A stretch of 64,000 nt of DNA, from the NCBI RefSeq assembly GCF_008123425.1, contig NZ_VSSS01000031.1:1-64000 (forward strand), read 5' to 3'. The notes under the pieces were generated by a model. That model was not told the origin of the DNA, searched no databases, and worked only from the letters and a program-made list of their open reading frames with translations. The translations under genes were made by a program, and so were the position numbers. This DNA comes from Bradyrhizobium rifense (GTDB lineage: Bacteria; Pseudomonadota; Alphaproteobacteria; Rhizobiales; Xanthobacteraceae). Below, one piece after another: positions 16,817 to 26,525 of this stretch (within the stretch, counting starts at the first letter, position 1; each line of letters starts with the position of its first letter).

Positions 16817-18241
16817 ATGACCGCCGAAGCCATGCCGCCACCTCGCGCCTCCGGGATCATTCCGATGCCCGCCAGCTCGCTTGCCAACCGACTGTTCCTG
16901 TCGGCGACCGCATGGCTCGTGGTGATCCTGGCCATCACCGGCGTGGTGCTGTCGTCGGTCTACAAGAATGCCACCGAGCGCGCCTTCGACCGCCGGCTCA
17001 ACCTCTATCTCCGCACCCTGATCGCCGAGGTCGCCACCCCCGACGAGCCGCCGGACCGCCAGTTCCAGTCGCTCGGCGAGCCCCTGTTCGAGCTGCCGCT
17101 GTCCGGCTGGTACTGGCAGATCACGCGCACCGACACCGAGAAGCCGGAGGTGCGGTCCTCGCGCTCGCTCTGGGACAAGAAGCTGCCAAAGCTGGAGGAT
17201 CAAGGCACCGAGCTCACCGCAGCCGGCATTCGCCTCGCTTATGTCGACGGGCCCGAAGGGCAGAATCTGCGCATGGTCGAGCGTCCCGTCGATCTCGGCG
17301 CCGACGGCAAATACCTCGTCAGCGTCGCCGGCGACGACACCGAGATTTTCGACGAGACGCGGAGTTTTGACTATTATCTCGGCGGCACCTTCACCGCACT
17401 CGGCATCGTGCTGCTGCTGACGACCGTGTTCCAGGTCCGCTTCGGTCTCGCGCCGCTCAAGCGCATCTCGGAATCCATCGCCGACATCCGCTCCGGGAGG
17501 GCGGAGCGGCTCGAGGGCGAATTCCCGGTCGAGATCGCGCCGCTCGCGCGCGAGACCAACGCGCTGATCGACGCCAATCGCGAGATCGTGGAGCGCGCGC
17601 GAACCCATGTCGGCAATCTCGCGCACGCGATCAAGACGCCGCTGTCGGTGATCGTCAACGAGGCCGGAACGCATGCCGCCGACCCGTTCGCCGCCAAAGT
17701 GATGGAGCAGGCGGACGTGATGCGCAACCAGCTCGCCCATCATCTGGAGCGCGCCCGTATCGCGGCCCGGGTTTCGATCGTCGGCACCGTGACCGAGGTT
17801 GCCCCCGCCATCGAAGCGTTGCGGCGGACCATGGAGAAGATCCACCGCGACCGCGGCATCGTCGTCGAGGCCAAGGCCGATCCGTCAGCCAAATTCCGGG
17901 GCGAGCGGCAGGATCTGGAGGAGATGGTCGGCAATCTCGTCGACAATGCCTGCAAATGGGCGGCCTCGCGCGTCTTTATCGAGGTGTTGGTCGAGGCACC
18001 GACCCAGCCCGGCGCAGGCCCCAGGCTGCGGCTCATCGTCGATGACGACGGGAGCGGGCTCTCGGAGGCCGAGCGCGCGCAGGTCTCCCGGCGCGGTCAA
18101 AGGCTCGACGAGTCCAAGCCGGGCTCCGGGCTCGGGCTGTCGATCGTGACCGACCTTGCCGCGCTCTATGGCGGCAGCCTCTCGCTCGGCAGCGCGCCGA
18201 TCGGGGGCCTGCGGGCCGAGCTGGTGCTGCCCGGAATATAA
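16817..18241 (+). CDS. Sensor histidine kinase (FeuQ/PhoQ-like)
   Basis: Membrane histidine kinase of 474 residues. Two membrane segments (about residues 30-50 and 195-217) flank a periplasmic sensor domain of some 140 residues. A HAMP-like region is followed by the phosphoacceptor H270 in LAHAIKTPLS, an N box GNLVDNACKWA and G boxes DDDGSGLS and GSGLGLSIV. The A-I-K after the histidine, instead of E-I-K or D-L-K, is characteristic of the PhoQ-like subgroup. It is the probable partner of the preceding regulator. An envelope or osmotic signal is likely for this subgroup. Confidence 0.88.
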   Translation: MTAEAMPPPRASGIIPMPASSLANRLFLSATAWLVVILAITGVVLSSVYKNATERAFDRRLNLYLRTLIAEVATPDEPPDRQFQSLGEPLFELPLSGWYWQITRTDTEKPEVRSSRSLWDKKLPKLEDQGTELTAAGIRLAYVDGPEGQNLRMVERPVDLGADGKYLVSVAGDDTEIFDETRSFDYYLGGTFTALGIVLLLTTVFQVRFGLAPLKRISESIADIRSGRAERLEGEFPVEIAPLARETNALIDANREIVERARTHVGNLAHAIKTPLSVIVNEAGTHAADPFAAKVMEQADVMRNQLAHHLERARIAARVSIVGTVTEVAPAIEALRRTMEKIHRDRGIVVEAKADPSAKFRGERQDLEEMVGNLVDNACKWAASRVFIEVLVEAPTQPGAGPRLRLIVDDDGSGLSEAERAQVSRRGQRLDESKPGSGLGLSIVTDLAALYGGSLSLGSAPIGGLRAELVLPGI

Positions 18242-18389
18242 TCCTCTGATCCCAAACGATTATTTCGGCTTCCGGGCGAAACCGGAGGTATTCGGAGCGA
18301 CTTCCTCAACGGCTTCTTAAGGCGCACCCACCTATGATCGGAGAGGACGCATCCTACGTCCGCCATTTTACCGTGCATTACCCGGGCGC

Positions 18390-19793
18390 ATGAGCCAGAC
18401 ATCGATCGAGCGGCTGAGGGAATATCTCGCGCAGCTCCCGCCGCAGGCGCAGGCGCTGCTGATGCGGGAGTTCGAGCGCGCGCTCGAGCGTGGCCAGGAC
18501 ACGGCTGTGGCGACCCTCGTGCTCGAGCAGCTGCGCAAGATCGTGCGCAAGACCGAGGCCGACGAAGCTCCGCCGCCGCGCACCGACGATCTGTCGCGGC
18601 TGCTGTTCCAGGTGCTGGAACCGTTCCTGGTCGAGGCCGGTGCCCCGACCCGGGTCGGCCAGATCCGCCGCTCCTCGCTGTCTCCGATCTGGCAATGGCT
18701 CGGCCGCGACGGCGCCCCGGACAAGATCAACGAATTCGAGGCGGCGCTGGCACGCATGCCGGCGTCAGACAGTGCGGGGCAGGTCGAGGCGCTGGCGCTC
18801 AAGCTCCAGGCCGTGGCTGCGGACGCCATCTTCGAGCTGACGGGGCCCGGCGGCGGCGACAAGTCGCGCGCGCTCGCCCGTGTCGGTCCGCCCAGCGTGA
18901 TCGAGGACCTCTATTCGATCGGCGCGGTGCTCGCCGTTCGCGAGGCCATCGGCACGCTCAATGAAAAGCTGCCGCGCTTCCTGCGCGCATTCGGCGATCC
19001 CCAGATCGCCTCGGTGACCGCAGCCCTCAATATTCCCGTGCTCCAGACCCCGCAGATGTTGCCATTTGCGCTGTCGGTGGTGGTCCAGCGCATGACCGCA
19101 CCGTGGCAGATCATTCGTCTCGCCATCAAGATCGCCGCGTCCGACGACGAGATCCGCGTCGCGGCGACGCCCTACGGCGTGGCTGTCACGATGGCCCTGC
19201 ACGATCTGGCCCGCGTTGCCGCCAATTTGCGCATGGACATCAAGCGCGGCCATTTCGAGACCGTCGCCGACAATCTGAAGGCGCTGCATGACGGCGTCCG
19301 CGGTCTGCGCACCGAGCTCGACCTGCGTAACGATTCCGCCTGGGGCAAGCAGCTGACCTCGATCCGGGCCGACATCTCCAACGCGCTGCAGTCCGAGATC
19401 GACAGCGTTCCCGGCCGCGTCCGCCGCATCCTGCGCCAGCGCCCCGAGAAGGACATTCCGCCGGGCGCGCGGATCGACAGCACCGAGGTCGAGGAAACCG
19501 TGGCGCTGATCGATTTCGTCGCGACCTGCCGCAACTACGCCAGTGAGCTTGCGATCAACGAGGTGACGCTGCGCACCTATTCCGACCTGCAGCAATATGT
19601 GGAACGGTCGACCGAGCAGCTGGTGCAGTCGCTGCGCGCCGCCGATCACAAGGTCCGCACCTACCGGCAGCAGCAGGTGCAGGCCGCGATCCGCTTCTGC
19701 CAGGTGCTGTTTGGCGACGATTACGCCTCGCTGATGAGCCGCGCCGCAGAGAACGCGGCGACGGGCGAGCGCAAATCGACGCGCGCCAGCTGA
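18390..19793 (+). CDS. Unknown helical protein, 467 residues
   Basis: I do not recognise this protein. It has no signal peptide and appears cytoplasmic or peripheral, mostly alpha-helical. The N-terminus (about 1-45) is an amphipathic region with LPPQAQALLMREFERALERGQ. The middle holds SVVVQRMTAPWQIIRLAIK near residue 230, and the last third is rich in charged helices (SLRAADHKVRTYRQQQVQAAIRFCQVLFG). It lies 148 bases after the histidine kinase on the same strand, with no sign of shared regulation. Codon use is like that of its neighbours, which suggests a long-standing resident gene. It looks conserved and real, but function is open. Confidence 0.75.
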   Translation: MSQTSIERLREYLAQLPPQAQALLMREFERALERGQDTAVATLVLEQLRKIVRKTEADEAPPPRTDDLSRLLFQVLEPFLVEAGAPTRVGQIRRSSLSPIWQWLGRDGAPDKINEFEAALARMPASDSAGQVEALALKLQAVAADAIFELTGPGGGDKSRALARVGPPSVIEDLYSIGAVLAVREAIGTLNEKLPRFLRAFGDPQIASVTAALNIPVLQTPQMLPFALSVVVQRMTAPWQIIRLAIKIAASDDEIRVAATPYGVAVTMALHDLARVAANLRMDIKRGHFETVADNLKALHDGVRGLRTELDLRNDSAWGKQLTSIRADISNALQSEIDSVPGRVRRILRQRPEKDIPPGARIDSTEVEETVALIDFVATCRNYASELAINEVTLRTYSDLQQYVERSTEQLVQSLRAADHKVRTYRQQQVQAAIRFCQVLFGDDYASLMSRAAENAATGERKSTRAS

Positions 19794-19892
19794 TCCAAGC
19801 GCATCTTTTCGTGATCACAATTTGTAGTTGACGCTGCCGATTGCGAGCCCTACGGTCCCGTGCAGGCTCCTGGAATTTCTATCTGTAGGCGC

Positions 19893-20162
19893 ATGAAACC
19901 CGTTATCAGCTCCATCGAAATTGAAAACCGTGTCATTGTTGCCAAATATCAAAGGCTGATGGTCGGCGCGAAGGTGGTGCTGGTCGAGAAGGCAAGCGGT
20001 CGGCAACTGCCCGAGACCGTGACCAGGGTTGCATCGCCCGTTCCCGTCGGGGCGTTGCGGATCAGATTGCCTGAGGCCATCGAGCCGGGAACATACTTCC
20101 TGAAGGCCTTCAACGGGCACGGCGAGGACGCCGCCCAAAGCGTGGACTTCGTGATCGGCTAA
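19893..20162 (+). CDS. Small beta-rich hypothetical protein
   Basis: Protein of 89 residues from the ATG at 19893; an in-frame ATG at 19860 would add 11 residues. The pattern ISSIEIENRVIVAKYQRL, a VLVEKASG turn, VGALRIRLPEAI and EPGTYFLKAFNGHG is a string of beta strands like a single IPT/TIG or Ig-like domain. No signal peptide is visible, which is odd for such a fold. Function unknown. It precedes the ccm cluster by 131 bases on the same strand. Confidence 0.55.
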   Translation: MKPVISSIEIENRVIVAKYQRLMVGAKVVLVEKASGRQLPETVTRVASPVPVGALRIRLPEAIEPGTYFLKAFNGHGEDAAQSVDFVIG

Positions 20163-20293
20163 GCCGTTGGATTTTCACTATTTCGGGACTGTGTGCGCTC
20201 GCGCCAAATTGACAATTGTCAATTGCCGCATCGTCCGGCCGTGGTGTAAAGCCAGCTACAGGCGCGGCTCGCGCGCTGCCGGAAGCTTGCCTG

Positions 20294-21409
20294 ATGACGC
20301 TATGGTTCGTGTTCGCGCTGATGACGGTCGCGGCGATCTTCGCCGTGCTCTGGCCGCTCGGCCGTGGTGCGCGTCCTGACAATCAAGGCAGCGAGGTCGC
20401 GGTCTACAAGGATCAGCTGGCCGAGATCGACCGTGATCTCGCGGCAGGCCTGATCGCGCGACCTGAAGCCGAGGCGGCGCGCGTCGAGATCAGCCGCAGG
20501 CTGCTCGCCGCCGCCGGCAGCGAGTCTGCGCTCGTGCCGACATCCAGTCTGAAATGGCGCCGCGCGGCTGCCGTGCTGGCGCTGGTCGGCCTGCCTCTGG
20601 TGGCGGCCGCGATCTATGTTCCGCTCGGCTCGCCCGCGCTTCGCGACTTCCCGCTGGCGCAGCGGGAGCGTGGCGCCGGACCCGGCATGGCGCAGTCGCT
20701 CGAGAACCTCGTGGTGCAGGTCCAGCAACATCTGGAAAAAAATCCGACCGACGGCCGCGGCTGGAACGTGCTCGCGCCGGTGCTGGAGCGGGTTGGCCGC
20801 TTCGACGAGGCCGTGCGCGCCTATCGCAACTCGATCACCTATAACGGCGAGAGCGCGGAGCGCCGCTCCGATCTCGGCGAGGCGATCACGGCCGCGGCCA
20901 GCGGCGTGGTGACGGCGGAAGCCAAGACCGAGTTCGAGCGCGCGCATGCGCTCAACGCCGACGATCCCAAGGCGAATTACTTCCTCGGGCTCGCCGCGGA
21001 GCAGGACGGCCGCAAGGATGACGCGGCCAATATCTGGCGCGCGCTGCTGGCGAAAGCACCTGCCGATGCGCCGTGGCGGCCGCTGGTGCAGACCTCGCTC
21101 GCGCGGGTCGGGGGTGGCGGCGTGACGATGCCGGCGCTGTCCGACGAGACGATCGCAGCGTCCAAGGAGATGAACGACGGCGATCGCAACGCGATGATCC
21201 GCAGCATGGTCGAACGTCTCGCCACGCGCCTCAAGCAGAACGGCGACGATGTCGAGGGTTGGCTGCGTCTGGTGCGCGCTTATCTCGTGATGGGTGATCG
21301 CGACAAGGCGCTAGGCGCCTCGACCGACGCGCGTCAGGCGGTCGCCAAGGATTCCGAGCGGTTGCGCCAGCTCAACGAAGGGCTCAAGACTCTCGGGCTC
21401 GACGGATGA
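20294..21409 (+). CDS. ccmI: Cytochrome c maturation protein CcmI (CycH)
   Basis: Apocytochrome c chaperone of 371 residues in the inner membrane. The ATG at 20294 begins directly at the first membrane segment (about 2-19); a second lies near 95-118. Between them is a cytoplasmic loop with YKDQLAEIDRDLAAGLI and EAARVEISRRLL, the typical CcmI signature. The periplasmic C-terminal part contains TPR repeats (NPTDGRGWNVLAPVLERVG, NADDPKANYFLGLAAEQ, VEGWLRLVRAYLVMGD) that bind the C-terminal helix of apocytochromes. It heads the ccmI-E-F-H operon. Confidence 0.93.
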   Translation: MTLWFVFALMTVAAIFAVLWPLGRGARPDNQGSEVAVYKDQLAEIDRDLAAGLIARPEAEAARVEISRRLLAAAGSESALVPTSSLKWRRAAAVLALVGLPLVAAAIYVPLGSPALRDFPLAQRERGAGPGMAQSLENLVVQVQQHLEKNPTDGRGWNVLAPVLERVGRFDEAVRAYRNSITYNGESAERRSDLGEAITAAASGVVTAEAKTEFERAHALNADDPKANYFLGLAAEQDGRKDDAANIWRALLAKAPADAPWRPLVQTSLARVGGGGVTMPALSDETIAASKEMNDGDRNAMIRSMVERLATRLKQNGDDVEGWLRLVRAYLVMGDRDKALGASTDARQAVAKDSERLRQLNEGLKTLGLDG

Positions 21410-21446
21410 CAGTCGCAGCACGGGACGAGCGGAGAACGGATACGCC

Positions 21447-21968
21447 ATGACGCGCAAGCAGCGACGTATGACCATCATCGGCGGCTCGCTCGCCGTGCTC
21501 GCGCTCGCGGCCGCGCTGGTGCTCAACGCACTGCGCGACTCCATCGTGTTCTTCTCGACCCCGACCATGGTGGCCGAAAACCACGTCCAGCCCGGCAAGC
21601 GTTTTCGCCTCGGCGGCCTGGTGCAGCCGGGCTCGCTCCAGCGCGGCGACAATCTCGCGGTGACGTTTGAAGTGGCCGACGGCGGTGCCAAGCTGCCTGT
21701 CGCCTACAAGGGCATCCTGCCCGATCTCTTTCGAGAAGGGCAGGGCGTCGTCGCCGAAGGCGCGCTCGATGCCAACGGCGTGTTCAAGGCCGACACCGTG
21801 CTGGCCAAGCACGACGAGACCTACATGCCCAAGGACGTCGCCGATGCCTTGAAGAAGCAGGGGCACTGGAAGGACGATTACGGCGCCAAAGATCCTAATA
21901 TGGCTTCTGGTGGCACTAAGCCGGCGGCGACTACGGCGCAAGGCAATTCGCAGGGAGCGGTGCAGTGA
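21447..21968 (+). CDS. ccmE: Haem chaperone CcmE (CycJ)
   Basis: Periplasmic haem chaperone of 173 residues, anchored by one N-terminal helix (about 9-27). It has an OB-type beta barrel with the haem-binding histidine H122 and the axial tyrosine Y126 in LAKHDETYMP. It receives haem from CcmC/CcmD and passes it to CcmF/CcmH. A flexible Gly/Thr/Ala tail ends the protein. It starts 37 bases after ccmI, and its stop overlaps the GTG of ccmF by four bases. ccmABCD are not in this window. Confidence 0.95.
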   Translation: MTRKQRRMTIIGGSLAVLALAAALVLNALRDSIVFFSTPTMVAENHVQPGKRFRLGGLVQPGSLQRGDNLAVTFEVADGGAKLPVAYKGILPDLFREGQGVVAEGALDANGVFKADTVLAKHDETYMPKDVADALKKQGHWKDDYGAKDPNMASGGTKPAATTAQGNSQGAVQ

Positions 21969-23947
21969 TCGCGGAAGCCGGACATTACGCGCTGGTGCTG
22001 GCGCTCGCGCTGGCGCTGATCCAGTCCTTCGTGCCGATGATCGGCGCGCGCCTGCGCGATCCCGCGCTGATGAACGTGGCGCGTTCCACCGCGCTGGCGC
22101 AGCTCCTGTTCGTCGGCGCGTCGTTCATCGCGCTCGTGACGTTGCACGTGAACTCGGATTTCTCCGTCGCCAATGTCTACGAGAACTCCCACTCCATGAA
22201 GCCGTTGATCTACAAGATCACCGGCGTGTGGGGAAATCATGAAGGCTCGATGCTGCTGTGGGTGTCGATCCTGGCGCTGTTCGGCGGGCTGGTCGCGGCC
22301 TTCGGCAACAACCTGCCGCTGTCGCTGCGCGCGCATGTGCTCGCAGTTCAGGCCTGGATCGCGAGCGCCTTCTATCTCTTCATCCTGATCACCTCGAATC
22401 CGTTCCTGCGCATCGTCAATCCGCCGATCGAGGGGCGCGATCTCAATCCGGTGCTGCAGGACATCGGTCTCGCCGTGCATCCGCCAATGCTCTATCTCGG
22501 CTATGTCGGCTTTTCGATCTCGTTCTCGTTCGCGATCGCGGCGCTGATCGAGGGACGGATCGATGCGGCCTGGGCGCGCTGGGTGCGGCCGTGGACGCTG
22601 GTCGCCTGGATCTTCCTCACGCTCGGCATCGCGATGGGCTCCTACTGGGCCTATTACGAGCTCGGCTGGGGCGGCTGGTGGTTCTGGGACCCGGTCGAGA
22701 ACGCCTCGTTGATGCCGTGGCTCGCCGGCACGGCGCTGTTGCACTCGGCGCTGGTGATGGAGAAGCGCAACGCGCTGAAGGTCTGGACCATCCTGCTCTC
22801 GATCCTGACCTTCTCGCTGTCGCTGCTCGGCACCTTCCTGGTGCGCTCCGGCGTCATCACCTCCGTCCACGCCTTCGCCAACGATCCGACCCGCGGCGTC
22901 TTCATCCTGCTGATCCTCTGCCTGTTCATCGGCGGCAGCCTGTCGCTGTTCGCGGGACGTGCGACCTCGTTGAAGCAGGGTGGCCTGTTCGCGCCGATCT
23001 CGCGCGAGGGCGCGCTGGTGCTGAACAATCTGCTGCTGACGGTGGCCTGTGCCGTCGTGCTGTTCGGAACGCTTTATCCGCTGGCGATGGAAGTGCTCGC
23101 CGATTTCAAGATGTCTGTGGGCGCACCATTTTATAATCTCAGCTTCGCTCCGCTGTTCGTTCTGCTGCTGCTCGCCGTGCCGTTCGGGCCGATGCTGGCG
23201 TGGAAGCGGGGCGATCTGCTCGGCGTCACCCAGCGCCTTCTTGCAGCCGGCGTGGCGGCTCTTGTCGTGATCGCCCTTGTCTGGGCCTGGACGCGTGGCG
23301 GCAGCGCGCTGGCGCCATTGGCGATCGGGCTCGGAGTCTTCGTCATTGCCGGTGCGGCGACTGATCTGGCCGAACGAACCGGCCTGTTTCGCCTGCCGTT
23401 CGCGACGTCGCTGCACCGCGCCCGCGGCCTGCCGCGCTCGGCCTGGGGAACCGTGTTCGCGCATGCCGGCCTCGGCGTTGCGCTGATCGGGATCGTCTGC
23501 GAGACCACCTGGAACAGCGAATATATCGCGACCATGAAGCCGAACGACGTTGCGCAGGTCGCCGGATATGAGCTGAAGCTCGACGGCCTGCTCGAGCGCC
23601 AGGGGCCGAACTACCGCGAGATGATTGCCCAGTTCAACGTCAGTCGGGACGGCGAAGCGCTCAGCGTCATGACGCCGTCGAAACGCAGTTTTACCACACG
23701 CGGCTCCTCGACCACCGAGGCTGCGCTGCTGACCCGCGGTGCGAGCCAGCTCTACATCTCGCTCGGTGACGTCACCGGCGAGGGCGCGATCGCCGTGCGC
23801 ATCTATCACAAGCCGTTGGTGCTCCTGATCTGGTGGGGGCCCGTGCTGATGGCGTTCGGCGGCGTGCTGTCGCTATCCGACCGACGCCTGCGGGTCGGTG
23901 CGCCGAAGCCGGCGCGGGCCAAGCAGCGCCTGCAACCGGCGGAGTGA
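21965..23947 (+). CDS. ccmF: Haem lyase subunit CcmF (CycK)
   Basis: Large inner-membrane protein of 660 residues with about 14-15 membrane helices. It holds the tryptophan-rich WWD haem-handling motif GWGGWWFWDPVENASLMPW near residues 235-255, flanked by conserved histidines such as those in VHPPMLYLGY and LLHSALVMEK. It joins haem to the CxxCH cysteines of apocytochromes together with CcmH and CcmI. The start is GTG, coupled to ccmE by the GTGA overlap. Length is normal for the family. Confidence 0.95.
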   Translation: MIAEAGHYALVLALALALIQSFVPMIGARLRDPALMNVARSTALAQLLFVGASFIALVTLHVNSDFSVANVYENSHSMKPLIYKITGVWGNHEGSMLLWVSILALFGGLVAAFGNNLPLSLRAHVLAVQAWIASAFYLFILITSNPFLRIVNPPIEGRDLNPVLQDIGLAVHPPMLYLGYVGFSISFSFAIAALIEGRIDAAWARWVRPWTLVAWIFLTLGIAMGSYWAYYELGWGGWWFWDPVENASLMPWLAGTALLHSALVMEKRNALKVWTILLSILTFSLSLLGTFLVRSGVITSVHAFANDPTRGVFILLILCLFIGGSLSLFAGRATSLKQGGLFAPISREGALVLNNLLLTVACAVVLFGTLYPLAMEVLADFKMSVGAPFYNLSFAPLFVLLLLAVPFGPMLAWKRGDLLGVTQRLLAAGVAALVVIALVWAWTRGGSALAPLAIGLGVFVIAGAATDLAERTGLFRLPFATSLHRARGLPRSAWGTVFAHAGLGVALIGIVCETTWNSEYIATMKPNDVAQVAGYELKLDGLLERQGPNYREMIAQFNVSRDGEALSVMTPSKRSFTTRGSSTTEAALLTRGASQLYISLGDVTGEGAIAVRIYHKPLVLLIWWGPVLMAFGGVLSLSDRRLRVGAPKPARAKQRLQPAE

Positions 23948-23952
23948 TTTTG

Positions 23953-24435
23953 ATGCGCCGGATAATGTCCGCGATCGTCGCGCTTGTGCTGCTGGCCGCT
24001 CCAGCGGCCTACGCCGTGCAGCCTGACGAGATCATGTCTGATCCGGTCAAGGAGGCGCGCGCGAGAGACTTGTCGCGCGAGCTGCGCTGCATGGTCTGCC
24101 AGAACCAGTCGATCGACGATTCCGATGCGCCGCTCGCGCGCGATCTGCGGCTCCTCGTGCGCGAGCGGATCGCGGCCGGCGACAGCAACTCTCAGGTGCT
24201 CGACTTTCTGGTCGCCCGTTACGGCGAGTTCGTGCTGCTGAAGCCGCGCTTCGAACGGCAGACCATGCTGTTGTGGCTGCTCGCGCCGCTGCTGCTGGCC
24301 GGCGGCGGCTTTGCGCTGTGGCGGCAAAACCGACGCCGCGCGCAGGCCGGCGCAGAGGTTCCGCAACCGCCGCTCACGCCCGACGAACAGGCACAGCTCG
24401 CCGCGTTGATGTCCGAAGATGCGGCATCGCGCTAG
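23953..24435 (+). CDS. ccmH: Cytochrome c maturation thiol protein CcmH (CycL)
   Basis: Periplasmic membrane-anchored thiol protein of 160 residues. A signal peptide (about 1-21, cut after AYA) is followed by the redox motif LRCMVCQNQSI with C46 and C49, and a C-terminal membrane helix (about 114-131) with a short cytoplasmic tail. It reduces or holds the cysteines of apocytochrome c for ligation by CcmF. The ATG at 23953 lies five bases after the ccmF stop and begins the signal peptide. It is the short form without the extra TPR domain, which here is supplied by CcmI. Confidence 0.94.
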   Translation: MRRIMSAIVALVLLAAPAAYAVQPDEIMSDPVKEARARDLSRELRCMVCQNQSIDDSDAPLARDLRLLVRERIAAGDSNSQVLDFLVARYGEFVLLKPRFERQTMLLWLLAPLLLAGGGFALWRQNRRRAQAGAEVPQPPLTPDEQAQLAALMSEDAASR

Positions 24436-24661
24436 CTGGATTTACGTCGGCGCGAGCGCGTGGGCGCCGTCACGGGAACTTGAATAAATTCCTGTCAAAC
24501 CACGATTTTCGGTGTGCGCTAAACTGCCGCATGCCGGCACGTTCTTTATTACAAAAGTTTAACCCCGCAGCCAGCGCGCGGTAAGGCGGAAGTCCCCATG
24601 TTCAGGTCCGTAAGGTGCCGCCATCAGGCACCAAATGGATTTCAAGGCCCTGGAGACCTGC

Positions 24662-26242
24662 ATGAACGACCGTATCGACCTCACGAACCTTCCGTCCTAC
24701 CGGCAGCCCCGCCGTTCGGTGTTTTCCGCCCGCAGGATCGCGCTGATGGCCTCGGTCGTCGCCGGCCTCGGCATCGCGGTCCACGGCTTCAGCCCGTCGA
24801 CGTCGCCCGCCGACCTGTTCTCCAGCCCGGCGCACGCGCAGGTCAACAACGAGGTCAAGAAGGTCGAGCGTCCGATCGGCTTCGCCGACATCGTCGAGCG
24901 GGTGAAGCCGTCGGTGATCTCGGTGAAGGTCAATCTCAAGGAAAAGACCGCGAGCAACGACGATGGCGATGATTCCGCCTCGCCGTTCCAGCCGGGCTCG
25001 CCGATGGAGCGATTCTTCCGCCGCTTCGGCGGTCCGGACGGCATTCCCGGTCTGAAGGGCGGTGGTCGTGGCCGCGTCGTGCAGGGCCAGGGCTCCGGCT
25101 TCTTCATCTCGGCGGACGGCTTTGCCGTGACCAACAACCATGTGGTCGACGGCGCCGACAAGGTCGAGGTCACCACCGACGACGGCAAGACCTACAGCGC
25201 CAAGGTGATCGGCACCGACCAGCGCACCGACCTTGCTCTGATCAAGGTCGAGGGCGGCTCGAACTTCTCGTTCGCCAAGCTTGCCGACGGCAAGCCGCGC
25301 ATCGGCGACTGGGTGCTGGCGGTCGGCAATCCGTTCGGCCTCGGCGGCACCGTGACCGCGGGCATCGTCTCGGCCAGCGGCCGCGACATCGGCAACGGTC
25401 CCTATGACGATTTCATCCAGATCGACGCGCCCGTGAACAAGGGCAATTCGGGTGGTCCGGCCTTCGACACCAACGGTGAGGTGATGGGCGTCAACACCGC
25501 GATCTACTCGCCCTCCGGCGGCAGCGTCGGCATCGCGTTCTCGATTCCCGCCAGCACCGTGAAGAGCGTGGTCGCCCAGCTCAAGGACAAGGGCTCGGTC
25601 AGCCGCGGCTGGATCGGCGTGCAGATCCAGCCTGTCACCTCGGACATCGCCGACAGCCTCGGCATGAAGAAGGCCGAAGGCGCGCTGGTGGCAGAGCCGC
25701 AGGCAAACGGTCCGGCGGCGAAGGCCGGCATCGAGTCCGGCGACGTGATCACGTCGGTCAACGGCGAATCCGTCAAGGATGCCCGCGAGCTCGCCCGCAC
25801 CATCGGCGGCTTGGCGCCCGGCGCGACCGTGAAGCTCAATGTGCTGCACAAGGGGCAGGACAAGGTCGTGAACCTGACGCTCGGCCAGTTGCCGAACACG
25901 GTCGAGGCCAAGGCCGACATCGATAGCGACAGCGGCAAGGGCGCGAGCAAGGGCACCGATGTGCCGAAGCTCGGCATGACGGTTGCGCCCGCCAACTCCG
26001 TGGCCGGCGCCGGCAAGGACGGCGTCGTGGTCACCGAAGTCGATCCGAAGAGCGCAGCCGCCGAGCGCGGCTTCAAGGAAGGTGACGTGATTCTCGAGGT
26101 CGGCGGCAAGAGCGTGAGCACCGCCGGCGATGTCCGCGACGCCATCAACACGGCGCGGACCGACAACAAGAACAGCGTCCTGATGCGGGTGAAGAGCGGC
26201 GGCCAGTCGCGCTTCGTCGCCGTGCCGATCGCCAAGGGCTAA
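24662..26242 (+). CDS. degP: Periplasmic serine protease, DegP/HtrA (Do) family
   Basis: Protease and chaperone of 526 residues. The ATG at 24662 follows GGAG; an in-frame ATG at 24635 would add nine residues. An N-terminal membrane or signal segment (about 27-45) is followed by a trypsin-like domain with triad H160 (NNHVVDG), D190 (RTDLALIK) and S263 (GNSGGP), then two PDZ domains. It degrades or refolds damaged envelope proteins. Its place directly after the ccm operon and before a two-component pair is a conserved rhizobial order (recalled). The 226-base gap before it probably holds its own promoter. Confidence 0.95.
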   Translation: MNDRIDLTNLPSYRQPRRSVFSARRIALMASVVAGLGIAVHGFSPSTSPADLFSSPAHAQVNNEVKKVERPIGFADIVERVKPSVISVKVNLKEKTASNDDGDDSASPFQPGSPMERFFRRFGGPDGIPGLKGGGRGRVVQGQGSGFFISADGFAVTNNHVVDGADKVEVTTDDGKTYSAKVIGTDQRTDLALIKVEGGSNFSFAKLADGKPRIGDWVLAVGNPFGLGGTVTAGIVSASGRDIGNGPYDDFIQIDAPVNKGNSGGPAFDTNGEVMGVNTAIYSPSGGSVGIAFSIPASTVKSVVAQLKDKGSVSRGWIGVQIQPVTSDIADSLGMKKAEGALVAEPQANGPAAKAGIESGDVITSVNGESVKDARELARTIGGLAPGATVKLNVLHKGQDKVVNLTLGQLPNTVEAKADIDSDSGKGASKGTDVPKLGMTVAPANSVAGAGKDGVVVTEVDPKSAAAERGFKEGDVILEVGGKSVSTAGDVRDAINTARTDNKNSVLMRVKSGGQSRFVAVPIAKG

Positions 26243-26392
26243 CAAGCCTTTAGCCTCAGGAGGCTTACGAGATGAAGGGTGTCGCCGGCATCAGTCGCCC
26301 CCGCCGCCGGCACTCTTCCGGGGAGCAGCGTCACGTTTGCTCCCCACACCTACCTTCCGGTGGAATTACGCCCCCCTCCGTCGGAAGGCCTA

Positions 26393-26432
26393 GGGCGGTG
26401 AGGTCCCCCCAGCTTCACCGCCCGCCTTTTTG
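26393..26432 (+). terminator. Rho-independent terminator after degP
   Basis: GGGCGGTGA and TCACCGCCC form a nine-pair stem with a 13-base loop, followed by gccttttt. A second, weaker hairpin (CCTTCCG/CGGAAGG, 26353-26388) lies just before it. Together they separate degP from the downstream two-component operon. Confidence 0.8.
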
Positions 26433-26525
26433 CCTACCCAAGTCCCGATCGCTTGGCTTGCATGCGATTGCCGCTCGCGTCATGTTCAGAGAAGGTTGAC
26501 CTCCTTGACCGCCGCCGAACGCACA

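Noticed and set aside
24470..24500. GGGAACTTGAATAAATTCCTGTC before degP as a sigma-E promoter
   Set aside because: The -35 part fits, but no convincing -10 element lies at the right spacing, so I left it out of the features.
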